A stretch of DNA of 51,394 nt, from positions 1 through 51,394 of the forward strand of contig CAYXWM010000012.1 in NCBI GenBank assembly GCA_964468805.1. The letters run 5' to 3'. Made by a program: the position numbers and the translations under genes. The notes under the pieces were generated by a model. It worked only from the letters and a program-made list of their open reading frames with translations, was not told where the DNA came from and did no database searches. Position 1 is the stretch's first letter; each line of letters begins with the position of its first letter. This DNA is from CAYXWM01 sp964468805 (GTDB lineage: Bacteria > Bacillota > Clostridia > Lachnospirales > WRBF01). This document shows, piece by piece, positions 42,072 through 49,914 of this stretch.

Positions 42072-43076
42072 CTAGCCGGTAATTTTCAAGCGGATTGCGT
42101 CTATTAATACAGCTATAAGTATCATAAATCCGCCAACCAATTGAACGTAGAAGGATTCTATACCCAAAACTTGCAGACCTACCTGTATAACCGTAAGAAG
42201 GATAACACCGCCCAAAATACCGGAAACGCTTCCTCTGCCGCCGCTCAAAGATACGCCGCCTATAACGGAAGCCGCTATACAGTTCATATCGTAAGCCGTA
42301 CCAAAGGTATTTGTAACAGCACCCATGTACGCGGAAAGCATCCAACCGGCAAAACCGGCGATAAGCCCTGCCATACCGAAGGCCCAAATTCTGATATTGT
42401 CTACCTTGATACCGGAAACGTAAGCGGAGTTTGCGTTACCGCCAACGGCGTAAAGGCTTCTGCCGAAGGCTGTTCTGTTCCAGATAAAGTACATAAGTAC
42501 GTAAACTACCAAGAATACGATGGGAAGGAAAGGAACAATATTAAAAATCTTGCCTTGGCCTACCCATTTGTAAACATCGGGTAAATCATATATACCGCGA
42601 CCTTGGGTAATAGCCATAACGGCACCCAATAAAATTATTTTTAGCGCCAGAGTTTCTATTAAGGAAACTGCTTTAATTTTCGCAATTAAGAAGCCGTTAA
42701 TCAAACCGATAACCAAACCGGTTGCCAAAATAACCAAGGCACCAACAAACCACGGAGCACCTGCCTTTATGGCAAGCGTACCCATGGCGGCGGAAAACGC
42801 CATATTACCCACAAGAGACAGGTCTATTTCGCCTATAAGGATGGCGAAGGAAATAGCACAGGTAAGCAAGCCGAGAACGGTTGCTTGGGTAAGAATATTG
42901 CTGATAATATCCGCTGAAAAGAAAATGGGGTTTATCATACCCATGATTACTATGGAAAATACCAACAGCAACCACACAACGTTGTTTAACAAAGCAGATT
43001 TTAAGTCAAAAGTTTTGCGTACATCTTTAAAAGATTTGGTATCTGATGCTGAAACGCTACTCATTATCCGGTTCAT
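42072..43076 (-). CDS. Sugar ABC transporter permease (RbsC type)
   Basis: A 334-residue integral membrane protein of the RbsC/branched-chain permease superfamily. It forms the channel of a ribose-type ABC importer. About ten hydrophobic segments are visible (for example VVWLLLVFSIVIMGMI, ALVILATGLVIGLINGFL, ILGGVILLTVIQVGLQVL). Family motifs GEIDLSLVGNMAFSAA, YAVGGNANSAYVSGI and CIAASVIGGVSLSGGRGSV, the ATPase-contact loop, are intact. The start is uncertain: ATG 43076 touches AAAGGGG, while ATG 43064 is 12 bases from it. It follows the ATPase gene after 36 bases, so the two are co-transcribed. Confidence 0.95.
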   Translation of the reverse strand: MNRIMSSVSASDTKSFKDVRKTFDLKSALLNNVVWLLLVFSIVIMGMINPIFFSADIISNILTQATVLGLLTCAISFAILIGEIDLSLVGNMAFSAAMGTLAIKAGAPWFVGALVILATGLVIGLINGFLIAKIKAVSLIETLALKIILLGAVMAITQGRGIYDLPDVYKWVGQGKIFNIVPFLPIVFLVVYVLMYFIWNRTAFGRSLYAVGGNANSAYVSGIKVDNIRIWAFGMAGLIAGFAGWMLSAYMGAVTNTFGTAYDMNCIAASVIGGVSLSGGRGSVSGILGGVILLTVIQVGLQVLGIESFYVQLVGGFMILIAVLIDAIRLKITG

Positions 43077-43112
43077 CCCCTTTATATCTGATACTATAAA
43101 AAACAGTATTAA

Positions 43113-44639
43113 TCACGCCATAACAGTTTCAAGCGTATGCTCGGTTAAGTTATCTCTGATATTAACGACGTCATCTTGCGTTAAATCATTATTAATTGTC
43201 TCGTAGCCCAAACAACCTTCGTTGAAGAAAATCAACCTGTCGGCTATACGGGTGAGTTCGTCAAAGTCGTTGGTAAGGTAAATAACGGACAAGCCTTGTT
43301 TTGTGAGTTCGTCCACGATGGAAATAATCTCTTCACGGCTTTTTATGTCTATACCAACCGTAGGTTCATCCAAAATAAGGATTTCCGGTTGGGAGCTGAG
43401 AGCTTTACCCACAACAACTTTTTGCTGATTACCGCCGGAAAGTGAGCTTAATTTATCGTAAACGGAATTTGTCTTAACTTTGAGCATATCGCAGTAATGA
43501 GCGGAAATTTCCGTTTCTTTTTTAGTGTCCAGAAGACCCATTTTTCCTCGTAAGGCAGTGTTGAGTATGGGCAAGGCTATGTTTTCTTTGATGGGTAGCA
43601 TGGATACTATGCCTTCGTGGTGTCTGTCGTGGGAAATATAGGCTATTTTCTTTTTCAATGCAACATTGGGATTTTTTATGTCCAGTTTTTTGCCTTTTAG
43701 ATGAATTTCTCCGGCTGTAACCTTTTCCAGTCCGAACAATGCTCTGCATATTTCTCTTGCTCCGGAGCCGGGAAAGCCTACTATACCCAAAATTTGACCT
43801 TTGTAAAGTTTCATGGATACGTTATTGAGCCGTTTAGAATAAACATTTTTACATTCCAAAATTAAATCGTTTTCTATGTTTTCTTTAATTTTTTCCCTGG
43901 TTGTCAGGTTAACGTCCTCGCCGGCAATAAGATTTGCCAGAGCTTCTTCGGTCACGTTTTCTTTTTCGTCTGTTTGGAAAGACATACCATCACGAATTAC
44001 GGTAATATCATCGGAAAGTCTTACAACTTCGTTTAAATAATGGCTTATGAAAATAAAGGCTGTGCCTTTTTCTTTAAGTTCGTTAATGAAGCCGAACAAT
44101 TCTTCTCTTTCTTTTGAAGAAAGTGCGGTGGTGGGTTCGTCCAGTATAACCAATTCCGCACCGCCGTACATTGCACGGACTATATTTACCTTACGCATAT
44201 CAACCGGGCTTAAAGTTTTAACCTTTGCACCGGGGTCTACATGGAGACCGTAGGAATCAAGCTCGTCTTTAGCCATTTGGTACATCTTTTTCCAATCAAC
44301 CAAGTTTCGCTTATCTTTGGGCCAGAGTCCCATAAATATATTTTCAGCTACGGTTAATTCGGGGATAACGCTGGCGTGTTGGGTAACCATGCGTATGCCC
44401 ATTTCCTGTCTTTTAAATACGGATTCGTTTTTCAGAACCTTGCCTTTGTATGTAACTTCGCCGTTGTCTTGAGGAAAAATTCCGGCAATAATATTAACCA
44501 CCGTGGATTTTCCCGCACCGTTTCTTCCCAGCAGGGAGTGTATGGTACCTTTACGTATAACAAGACCGGCGTTTTTTAAGGCTTGAGTGGCTCCGAATCT
44601 TTTGCTGATATTTGTAACCTCCAACAAAACATCGTTCAT
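43113..44639 (-). CDS. Sugar ABC transporter ATP-binding protein (RbsA type)
   Basis: A 508-residue protein with two nucleotide-binding domains in tandem, as in RbsA, MglA and XylG. Domain 1 has Walker A GRNGAGKS (38-45) and Walker B VILDEPTTAL but a degenerate signature (LSPVDMRK). Domain 2 has a degenerate Walker A (GFPGSGARE, no Lys), a canonical signature LSGGNQQK and Walker B ILILDEPTVGID. This asymmetric split is normal for the family, so each composite site should still work. It energises the permease encoded next. The ATG at 44639 is favoured over the GTG at 44648, with AGGGGTG six to eight bases upstream. Confidence 0.96.
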   Translation of the reverse strand: MNDVLLEVTNISKRFGATQALKNAGLVIRKGTIHSLLGRNGAGKSTVVNIIAGIFPQDNGEVTYKGKVLKNESVFKRQEMGIRMVTQHASVIPELTVAENIFMGLWPKDKRNLVDWKKMYQMAKDELDSYGLHVDPGAKVKTLSPVDMRKVNIVRAMYGGAELVILDEPTTALSSKEREELFGFINELKEKGTAFIFISHYLNEVVRLSDDITVIRDGMSFQTDEKENVTEEALANLIAGEDVNLTTREKIKENIENDLILECKNVYSKRLNNVSMKLYKGQILGIVGFPGSGAREICRALFGLEKVTAGEIHLKGKKLDIKNPNVALKKKIAYISHDRHHEGIVSMLPIKENIALPILNTALRGKMGLLDTKKETEISAHYCDMLKVKTNSVYDKLSSLSGGNQQKVVVGKALSSQPEILILDEPTVGIDIKSREEIISIVDELTKQGLSVIYLTNDFDELTRIADRLIFFNEGCLGYETINNDLTQDDVVNIRDNLTEHTLETVMA

Positions 44640-44720
44640 TACATTCACCCCTAAAGAGACTTAAAAAGAAGAAATCATTGAGGTACACTTTTTCCTGCGA
44701 AAAAGCCCGGTAAATTATAT

Positions 44721-44858
44721 TTACACTTAATTTCATAAGGAATAGTAACAAAAGCTATTCTTCGTAATCGGTTCGCTTTTGCGTTTTTATAAAAAACACC
44801 GGTCGCTCACCACTACGAATATACGCTTTTGTTACTACTTAACCGGAAATTAAGTATA
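44721..44858. repeat. Palindromic repeat family A, copy A5
   Basis: Tips ACACTTAAT / ATTAAGTATA, left arm GGAATAGTAACAAAAGCTAT, right arm ATACGCTTTTGTTACTACTT, centre GTTTTTATAAAAAACACC. Same orientation as A2 and A3. Confidence 0.82.
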
Positions 44859-44864
44859 CACTTA

Positions 44865-44915
44865 CTTTTTGTGAAGGAAAAACCGTTTTGGTATCAGTTT
44901 TTCCTTCACAAAAAG
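44865..44915. repeat. E-like hairpin repeat
   Basis: Perfect 19-bp inverted repeat CTTTTTGTGAAGGAAAAAC / GTTTTTCCTTCACAAAAAG with a 13-base loop. Confidence 0.7.
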
Positions 44916-44923
44916 TCGTAAAT

Positions 44924-45025
44924 ATACTGATTCCATTTTAAACAGAGGACAAAAATAATTGATTTTTTCCAACGGTTCAAGGAAAAACGATTATTTTTGT
45001 CCTTCATCTTATTTGGAATTAGTAT
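44924..45025. repeat. Palindromic repeat family D, copy D2
   Basis: A 102-bp element with tips ATACTGATTCCAT / GGAATTAGTAT, nearly identical in inverted orientation to 15104-15206. It is some 30 kb away from that copy, so it is a dispersed rather than a tandem repeat. Confidence 0.8.
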
Positions 45026-45111
45026 AATTAAATTAATCAACCTCAAATTCCTTCAAAAAGACTTTAATATAATGCTGTTATATAAATGATTTCATAACAT
45101 GACAAATTTCC

Positions 45112-45162
45112 GATAAATAAAGTCATTGCCCTTTTACTTTTTGCAGTAAACCGGGCAATGAC
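45112..45162 (-). terminator. Hairpin terminator/attenuator after the first binding-protein gene
   Basis: Perfect 10-bp stem GTCATTGCCC (45122-45131) / GGGCAATGAC (45153-45162), then TTTATTTAT on the minus strand. It lies about 60 bases after the binding-protein stop. Such hairpins commonly raise binding-protein mRNA over the downstream transporter genes. Confidence 0.7.
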
Positions 45163-45219
45163 GATTCTGTAATCACTTATTGGGTTATAAGTTCAAACAG
45201 AGGATAGTGACATTTAATT

Positions 45220-46374
45220 TTAGTTGTATACAAGACCCAATTCTTCTACTGCGATAGTACCCCAATGTCTCTTGTCTTCAACGTTGGATTTATCCATTAC
45301 GTAAGGAGGAACAACAACGTAAGCACCGGAGTCGTTGGTAGTGAATTGAGCTTTTTGCCAGTAGTAGTTAGCGTTTTCGTAAATACCGGTTGTGGGAACT
45401 TTTTCGCCGTTAAGAGTGTATTTTTCGATTAATTCGATAGCAATAGGACCGTAAGACAAAGCGTCTTGAACGATGGAAGCATCGAAGTAACCTTCTTTGA
45501 TGTTATCAACAGCAACAGGTTCGCCGTCGATGGTTACAAAGATAACGTGACCTTCTTCACCGACTTTTTTCCACATATTAGCAAGTTTCAAAGCTTCGAT
45601 AAGTCCGCGTCCGGGAGAATCGGAAGGACAGTGAACTGCATCAACGGTTTTGTGTTGAAGGATGGCATTTGTAAGACCTTCTTGAGTTTTGGTCATATCG
45701 CCTTCGCCGGGAACGGCAACATAGTTGATTTCGGGATATTTAGCCATAACTTCTTCAAAGCCTTCTTTACGAAGCATCCAAGCTTGGCTGGTCATAGCAC
45801 CGTAAGCGTTAACAACGGTACCTTTTTCGGAGCCGTATTTTTCTTTGAGACGTTTAACGATTTCTTCAGCCGCCATAACGCCCGCTTGTTTGTTATCGAA
45901 AGCAACTGTTACGATAACGTTTCCGCCTGCAAGAGGAGTATCTACGATGGCTACGGGTATGTCTTTGTTCATAGCTTGAGCTACTACGTCAACCATGGAA
46001 GCTGAGTCTACCGGGTTGGCTAAGATAGCTGTGGGAGTTTTGGAGATAAAGTTGTTGAATTGGTCTGTTTGTTTTGCGGAGTCTTGGTTGGCAACAGCAC
46101 CTTCAAAGGTATAGCCTTTTGCTTCAGCCGCATATCTGATACTTTCATGAAGCGCTGTATGGAAATAATGGTCAAGAGTTTTGCCTGCGTATGCGATAAC
46201 GCCTTTGCTGCCACCGTCATTTGTTGCGGGTTGGGGATTGGTTCCGGGGTCTTGAGCTCCCGCCGCGGGTGATGTCGCCGGAGAAGCTGAAGGAGCGGTA
46301 GTTCCGCCGCCGCAACCGGCCAAAACGCTGATTAATGCTATACCGGCTACCAATGATAATAATTTCTTTTTCAC
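45220..46374 (-). CDS. Sugar-binding lipoprotein, first copy (likely transporter subunit)
   Basis: A 384-residue type I periplasmic-binding protein. The signal peptide ends in lipobox LAGC (Cys21), followed by a Gly/Ser/Pro/Ala/Thr-rich linker (22-55) that tethers the domain to the membrane. The mature part (GVIAYAGKTLDHYFH onward) is the RbsB-like sugar-binding fold and ends YVVVPPYVMDKSN. The GTG start lies eight bases after AGGAGG. As the first gene of the cluster, followed by a hairpin and the ATPase and permease genes, it is the likely ligand-delivery subunit. Its paralogue is at 40724-41806. Ligand by context: a pentose or polyol, not proven. Confidence 0.95.
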   Translation of the reverse strand: MKKKLLSLVAGIALISVLAGCGGGTTAPSASPATSPAAGAQDPGTNPQPATNDGGSKGVIAYAGKTLDHYFHTALHESIRYAAEAKGYTFEGAVANQDSAKQTDQFNNFISKTPTAILANPVDSASMVDVVAQAMNKDIPVAIVDTPLAGGNVIVTVAFDNKQAGVMAAEEIVKRLKEKYGSEKGTVVNAYGAMTSQAWMLRKEGFEEVMAKYPEINYVAVPGEGDMTKTQEGLTNAILQHKTVDAVHCPSDSPGRGLIEALKLANMWKKVGEEGHVIFVTIDGEPVAVDNIKEGYFDASIVQDALSYGPIAIELIEKYTLNGEKVPTTGIYENANYYWQKAQFTTNDSGAYVVVPPYVMDKSNVEDKRHWGTIAVEELGLVYN

Positions 46375-46471
46375 ACTACTTTCCTCCTAAATATTAATAC
46401 TTTTGCCGAATCTATCCCTTTGGGGCGATTGGTTCGGCTTGGTTTCTCTGTCTTTTAATGTCGTTTCGGGA

Positions 46472-46545
46472 TATAACCGCGGAGTCCGATAAAAACTTAT
46501 GTACATTATCTCCGAAGGTCCGACAAGGAAATAATACCGGTTATA
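46472..46545 (-). promoter_or_regulatory. Palindromic leader/operator segment before the sugar cluster
   Basis: Perfect 8-bp outer stem TATAACCG (46472-46479) / CGGTTATA (46538-46545) encloses GATAA / TTATC and GGA / TCC pairings. It lies 98-171 bases upstream of the GTG start of the first binding-protein gene. It could be an RNA fold or a regulator-binding site. Confidence 0.4.
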
Positions 46546-46596
46546 CGTTTATTTATATATCCGGCAAAACTCTTTTTTTATATAACAATTCTATGC

Positions 46597-46640
46597 AAAT
46601 AAAAAAACGACCTCCGAAAATTTACTTACGAAAGTCGTTT
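46597..46640 (-). terminator. Probable terminator of the antiporter gene
   Basis: AAACGAC...GTCGTTT stem followed by TTTTTTT on the minus strand, about 190 bases past the antiporter stop. Internal mismatches lower confidence. Confidence 0.55.
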
Positions 46641-46831
46641 ATATTGGCTAAATATATTAATTTTACAATTATCTAAGATACTAATTAAAAATAATCAATA
46701 ATAATTGGAGGACTAAAGATTTTCCGTCTGTTCAGTTTGTATAATCATCTACATTCTTACATATACAGTTAATTTTACATTTATTCGGGTATTGCATATA
46801 TCCTACAGTTTTCCTACATTGTTGTACCGGT

Positions 46832-48430
46832 TTACATGGTTGAATAAAGAACCAGAATATCGTCCTTTAATATATCTACGTTTCCGTTGGGGATAACGGT
46901 TTTCCCTTCACGTATTATCATAAGAATTAAGGTATCCTTGGAGGTTGATATACGGGAAATGCTCTTGTTGCACCAACGATGTTCCTCGTCTATGGTGATT
47001 TCGCTTAGGTGAATATAACTGTCGTCATGGTAACCGGCGGCACTTAGAATAACCTTGTCGCCCTCTAAAATTTCCGTATCACCCTTGGGTACCACGATTT
47101 TTTCTCCTCTTTGTATCATGGCAAGCAGGGTTTCAGGCGGCAGGACTATATCCTTTATACATTGATTGAGCCAAGGATGGGTATTGTTTATGCTTAAACT
47201 GATGAACTGCACCTCGTGTTCCAAGCTGTAGTCGTTGAAAGTTTTCAGAACGTTGCCGTGTTCGTCTATCATTTTTAATTTCTTGGCAACAAAGGGAAGC
47301 AAGGAGCCTTGAAAGGCTATGGAAAACAAAACAACGCAAAATACAATATGAAACACGTCGTCTTTGGTATACGCATCACTTACATTGACCATAACCGCAA
47401 AAACTATAGATGCCGCTCCTCGCAAGCCGGTCCAAGAAACCAAGGCTTGTTGGTTGAATTTGCATTTAAAGGGTGTAAGCAACAGCCCAACAACCAAAGG
47501 TCTGGCGGCAAAAGTAAGAAAAAGGGCAATCAAAACCGCAGGCACCAGAATCATGGGCATTTGAGAGGGCAGAGCCAAAAGCCCAAGCAGGAAGAATATC
47601 AACATCTGCATCAGACCGGTAAAGCCGTCAAAAAAATGCACCAGAGAGCGTTTGTCCTTTATTTTGCTGTTGCCCAGAATTATGCCCACTATATATGTAC
47701 TCAAAAAACCGTTACCGTGTAACAGTTCCGGTACGGCATAGGCAAACAGGGCTATGGCAAAAACAAAGACCGCATTAAATCCGGGAATTTCGAACTTAAA
47801 ATTCTTCAAAAACCTTAGTGCCGCAAAGGCTATAAGGAAACCGAAAAGTACACCGTAGACTACTTGGGTAAAAATCAACCAACCCACCGAGCCGGTTTGG
47901 GATTGACTGCTCATAACCGAAAGAATTACTACGGTGAGCATATAGGCAAAGGGGTCATTACTGCCGCTTTCCACCTCCAGCATTGAGGCTGTTCCGTATT
48001 TTAGGTTCAGCTTTTTATAACGGAGGATTGAGAAAACGGAAGCCGCGTCCGTAGAGCTTAAAACCGAACCGATAAGCAAACTCTCCAAAAGGTCAAACTT
48101 TAAAACAAAATGACAGAACAGCCCGGTAAGCCCTGCGGTTAAAATAACGCCTATAGAAGAAAGCAAAGCGGCTTTCAGAGCTACGGGTTTTGCCTCCTGC
48201 CATTTTGTACCGAAGCCGCCGTAAAACATAATAAAAACCAGAGAGAACAGGCAGATATTTTCCGCGAAAACCAAGTCGTCCATTCTTAATTTATATATAC
48301 CGTCCGAACCGAAAAGCATACCCAGTCCTATAAAGGCAAAAAGCATGGGCATACCCAATTTGTCGGAGATTCTTTTGCAAAATATACAGGCAACAATAAC
48401 AACTGCACCAACCAACAGCAAAGTGGCCAT
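46832..48430 (-). CDS. K+/H+ (CPA1-type) antiporter with two TrkA-C domains
   Basis: A 532-residue cation/proton antiporter resembling NhaP2/CvrA. About 12 hydrophobic segments span residues 1-390, with the conserved exchanger motifs STDAASVFSILR and ESGSNDPFAYMLT (the Asn-Asp ion-binding pair). The C-terminal cytosolic part (about 400-532) contains two successive TrkA-C/RCK-C-like modules (EVQFISLSINNTHPWLNQ and EITIDEEHRWCNKSI mark their starts; each ends with GDKVILSA or DDILVLYS). They bind nucleotide or cyclic-di-AMP-type ligands in relatives and gate the exchanger. K+ versus Na+ selectivity cannot be read from the sequence. ATG at 48430 with a moderate GAGTGAG site. Single gene. Confidence 0.92.
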   Translation of the reverse strand: MATLLLVGAVVIVACIFCKRISDKLGMPMLFAFIGLGMLFGSDGIYKLRMDDLVFAENICLFSLVFIMFYGGFGTKWQEAKPVALKAALLSSIGVILTAGLTGLFCHFVLKFDLLESLLIGSVLSSTDAASVFSILRYKKLNLKYGTASMLEVESGSNDPFAYMLTVVILSVMSSQSQTGSVGWLIFTQVVYGVLFGFLIAFAALRFLKNFKFEIPGFNAVFVFAIALFAYAVPELLHGNGFLSTYIVGIILGNSKIKDKRSLVHFFDGFTGLMQMLIFFLLGLLALPSQMPMILVPAVLIALFLTFAARPLVVGLLLTPFKCKFNQQALVSWTGLRGAASIVFAVMVNVSDAYTKDDVFHIVFCVVLFSIAFQGSLLPFVAKKLKMIDEHGNVLKTFNDYSLEHEVQFISLSINNTHPWLNQCIKDIVLPPETLLAMIQRGEKIVVPKGDTEILEGDKVILSAAGYHDDSYIHLSEITIDEEHRWCNKSISRISTSKDTLILMIIREGKTVIPNGNVDILKDDILVLYSTM

Positions 48431-48470
48431 GGGAACTCACTCATTTCGGGTAAAAATAAAAGAAAAGACC

Positions 48471-48540
48471 TTGGGCGAGAACCTTTTTCCATAGTTGAAA
48501 AAAGGTTTTCTCACCCAAACTCCCTCTTTCCAAAAAAGCC
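48471..48540 (-). terminator. E-family hairpin acting as terminator of the scp operon
   Basis: TTGGGCGAGAACCTTTTT / AAAAAAGGTTTTCTCACCCAA (48471-48519) with the family flank CTCCCTCTTTCCAAAAAAGC. On the minus strand it follows scpB and is trailed by TCTTTTCTTTTATTTTT, so a terminator role is plausible here. Confidence 0.6.
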
Positions 48541-48574
48541 GATTACAGTTATTCGAGTTTAATTAAGGAATTGA

Positions 48575-49132
48575 TTAGGTTTCCGGTTCCGTTTCGGTAA
48601 GTTGCTCGGTAATATGCTCGGGAAGTTGCGGTAGGTCTTCGGGTTTGGTAAAGCCGAAAAATTTCAGGAAATTATCTGTGGTTCCGAAAAGTATGGGACG
48701 ACCCGGTACTTCCAAGCGACCTTTTTCTGTGACCAATTCGTATTCTATGAGCTTATTAACCGCGTGGTCTGCGTTTACGCCGCGGATTTCTTCGATTTGA
48801 CCTTTGGTTATGGGTTGTTTGTAGGCAATGATGGCGAGAGTTTCAAGTAAGGTTTGAGTAAGGTGTTTTTTGTTGGATTTTTCAAAGGCTTTTTGTATGT
48901 ACTGAAAATTTTCCGGAGCAGAACACATCTGGAATGCGTCGTTTACTTGGATAATTCGAAAGCCTCGATTTTGGGATTTGTACTTTTCCGTCATGGCTGA
49001 TATACAATCCCTTACTGCAGAAGGGTCTTCCTCCAAAACTTCCGCAAGCTTTGCCAGCGGAACAAGTTCGCCGGTAACAAACAGCACGGATTCTATAATT
49101 GATTCCATAAGAGATATTTCCATAGGATTCAT
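48575..49132 (-). CDS. scpB: Segregation and condensation protein B
   Basis: ScpB (185 residues) is a winged-helix dimer that binds ScpA and, with SMC, forms the bacterial condensin that compacts and segregates the chromosome. Family blocks IIESVLFVTGELVPLAKLAEVL, QTLLETLAIIAYKQPITKGQIEEIRGVN and RPILFGTTDNFLKFFG are intact. The ATG overlaps the scpA stop (ATGA), so the two are translationally coupled. Length is normal. smc itself is not in the window, as is usual. Confidence 0.97.
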   Translation of the reverse strand: MNPMEISLMESIIESVLFVTGELVPLAKLAEVLEEDPSAVRDCISAMTEKYKSQNRGFRIIQVNDAFQMCSAPENFQYIQKAFEKSNKKHLTQTLLETLAIIAYKQPITKGQIEEIRGVNADHAVNKLIEYELVTEKGRLEVPGRPILFGTTDNFLKFFGFTKPEDLPQLPEHITEQLTETEPET

Positions 49133-49890
49133 ACCTTTTTGATAAGAATTTCACCGAAAATACCCTCTTGGGTTATGGTGACTTGTTTAGATTTTATAAG
49201 CTCCAGCAACGCCAAAAAGGTGACTACCTTTTCGAGTTTGTGAGAATCGGGGTTAAAAACTTCCGTAAACTTAACGGACGGGTTTAGATGCAGGAGCTTG
49301 GAAATATATTCGATTTTGTTTGATACCTTGTAGGTATCCAGTGCCACGGAATTAAAGCCGGAGCGTACTTTATCGGTTTTCAGTTCTCGGCGGTTTAACA
49401 AATCCAGAAACAGGTCGTAAAGTTTTTCTACGGTAACGTCAGATAAAACGTCGTCTATTTTGGGTTTTGGGATAAATTTCTTAGCCAAGTCCGGTTCCGG
49501 TTCACGAAAAACAAAGTATTGACCAAGCTGATAGTTTTCTTTTAAAACCTCCGAAATTTCTTTGAAGGTTTTGTATTCAACCAGTTTTTGAACCAGTTCC
49601 GCACGAGGGTCTCGCGATTCTTCGTCTTTATTCTGAAGTTTCGGCAACAACATTTTTGATTTGATTTCCAATAAAGTTGCCGCCATAACCATAAACCGGC
49701 TTAAATCTTCCATTTGGTTTTGGGTTATGCTGCCCAAATACTCCAAATATTGGTCTGTAAGCTGTGATATGGGTATATGATGTATGTCGATTTCGTGTTT
49801 TTCTATTAGATGATACAAAAGGTCAAAAGGACCTTCGAATACGTCCAATTTTACCTTTACGGAATTTGAATTTTCGGGTGCCCGGTGCAT
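49129..49890 (-). CDS. scpA: Segregation and condensation protein A
   Basis: ScpA (253 residues) is the kleisin subunit that bridges the SMC heads and binds ScpB. The N-terminal VKLDVFEGPFDLLYHLIEKHEIDIHHIPI motif and the following MVMAATLLEIKSKMLLP helix are diagnostic. The C-terminal winged helix (FLALLELIKSKQVTITQEGIFGEI) contacts the SMC head. It starts 24 bases after the M50-like gene with GGGGGT upstream of the ATG, and overlaps scpB by four bases. Confidence 0.97.
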   Translation of the reverse strand: MHRAPENSNSVKVKLDVFEGPFDLLYHLIEKHEIDIHHIPISQLTDQYLEYLGSITQNQMEDLSRFMVMAATLLEIKSKMLLPKLQNKDEESRDPRAELVQKLVEYKTFKEISEVLKENYQLGQYFVFREPEPDLAKKFIPKPKIDDVLSDVTVEKLYDLFLDLLNRRELKTDKVRSGFNSVALDTYKVSNKIEYISKLLHLNPSVKFTEVFNPDSHKLEKVVTFLALLELIKSKQVTITQEGIFGEILIKKV

Positions 49891-49914
49891 AAGGTACCCC
49901 CTTAATTTGCGATT

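Larger units (their letters stand above)
44640..45219. other. 580-bp gap between binding-protein and ATPase genes, packed with repeats
   Basis: In order it contains repeat A5, an E hairpin, repeat D2, an orphan E flank (about 45043-45070) and the hairpin terminator after the binding-protein gene. Nearly all of the gap is explained by these. No gene is seen. Confidence 0.6.
46375..46831. other. 457-bp region upstream of the sugar cluster
   Basis: It contains the antiporter terminator (46597-46640) and a palindromic segment (46472-46545) that would be in the leader or operator region of the cluster. A sigma-A promoter could not be named with confidence. No gene is seen. Confidence 0.45.

Noticed and set aside
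43113..44639. Missing Walker Lys in the second ATPase domain and weak signature in the first as signs of decay
   Set aside because: This asymmetry is normal in RbsA/MglA-type ATPases.
45466..46005. 179-codon plus-strand frame
   Set aside because: Antisense to the first binding-protein gene, with no ribosome site.
46470..46490. ACCGCGG segment resembling a T-box core
   Set aside because: It lacks the full T-box consensus and the expected downstream plus-strand gene and terminator. The flanking genes are on the minus strand.
11469..48540. Regular hairpin repeats as a CRISPR array
   Set aside because: Copies are kilobases apart, variable in sequence, without spacers of uniform length and without cas genes.
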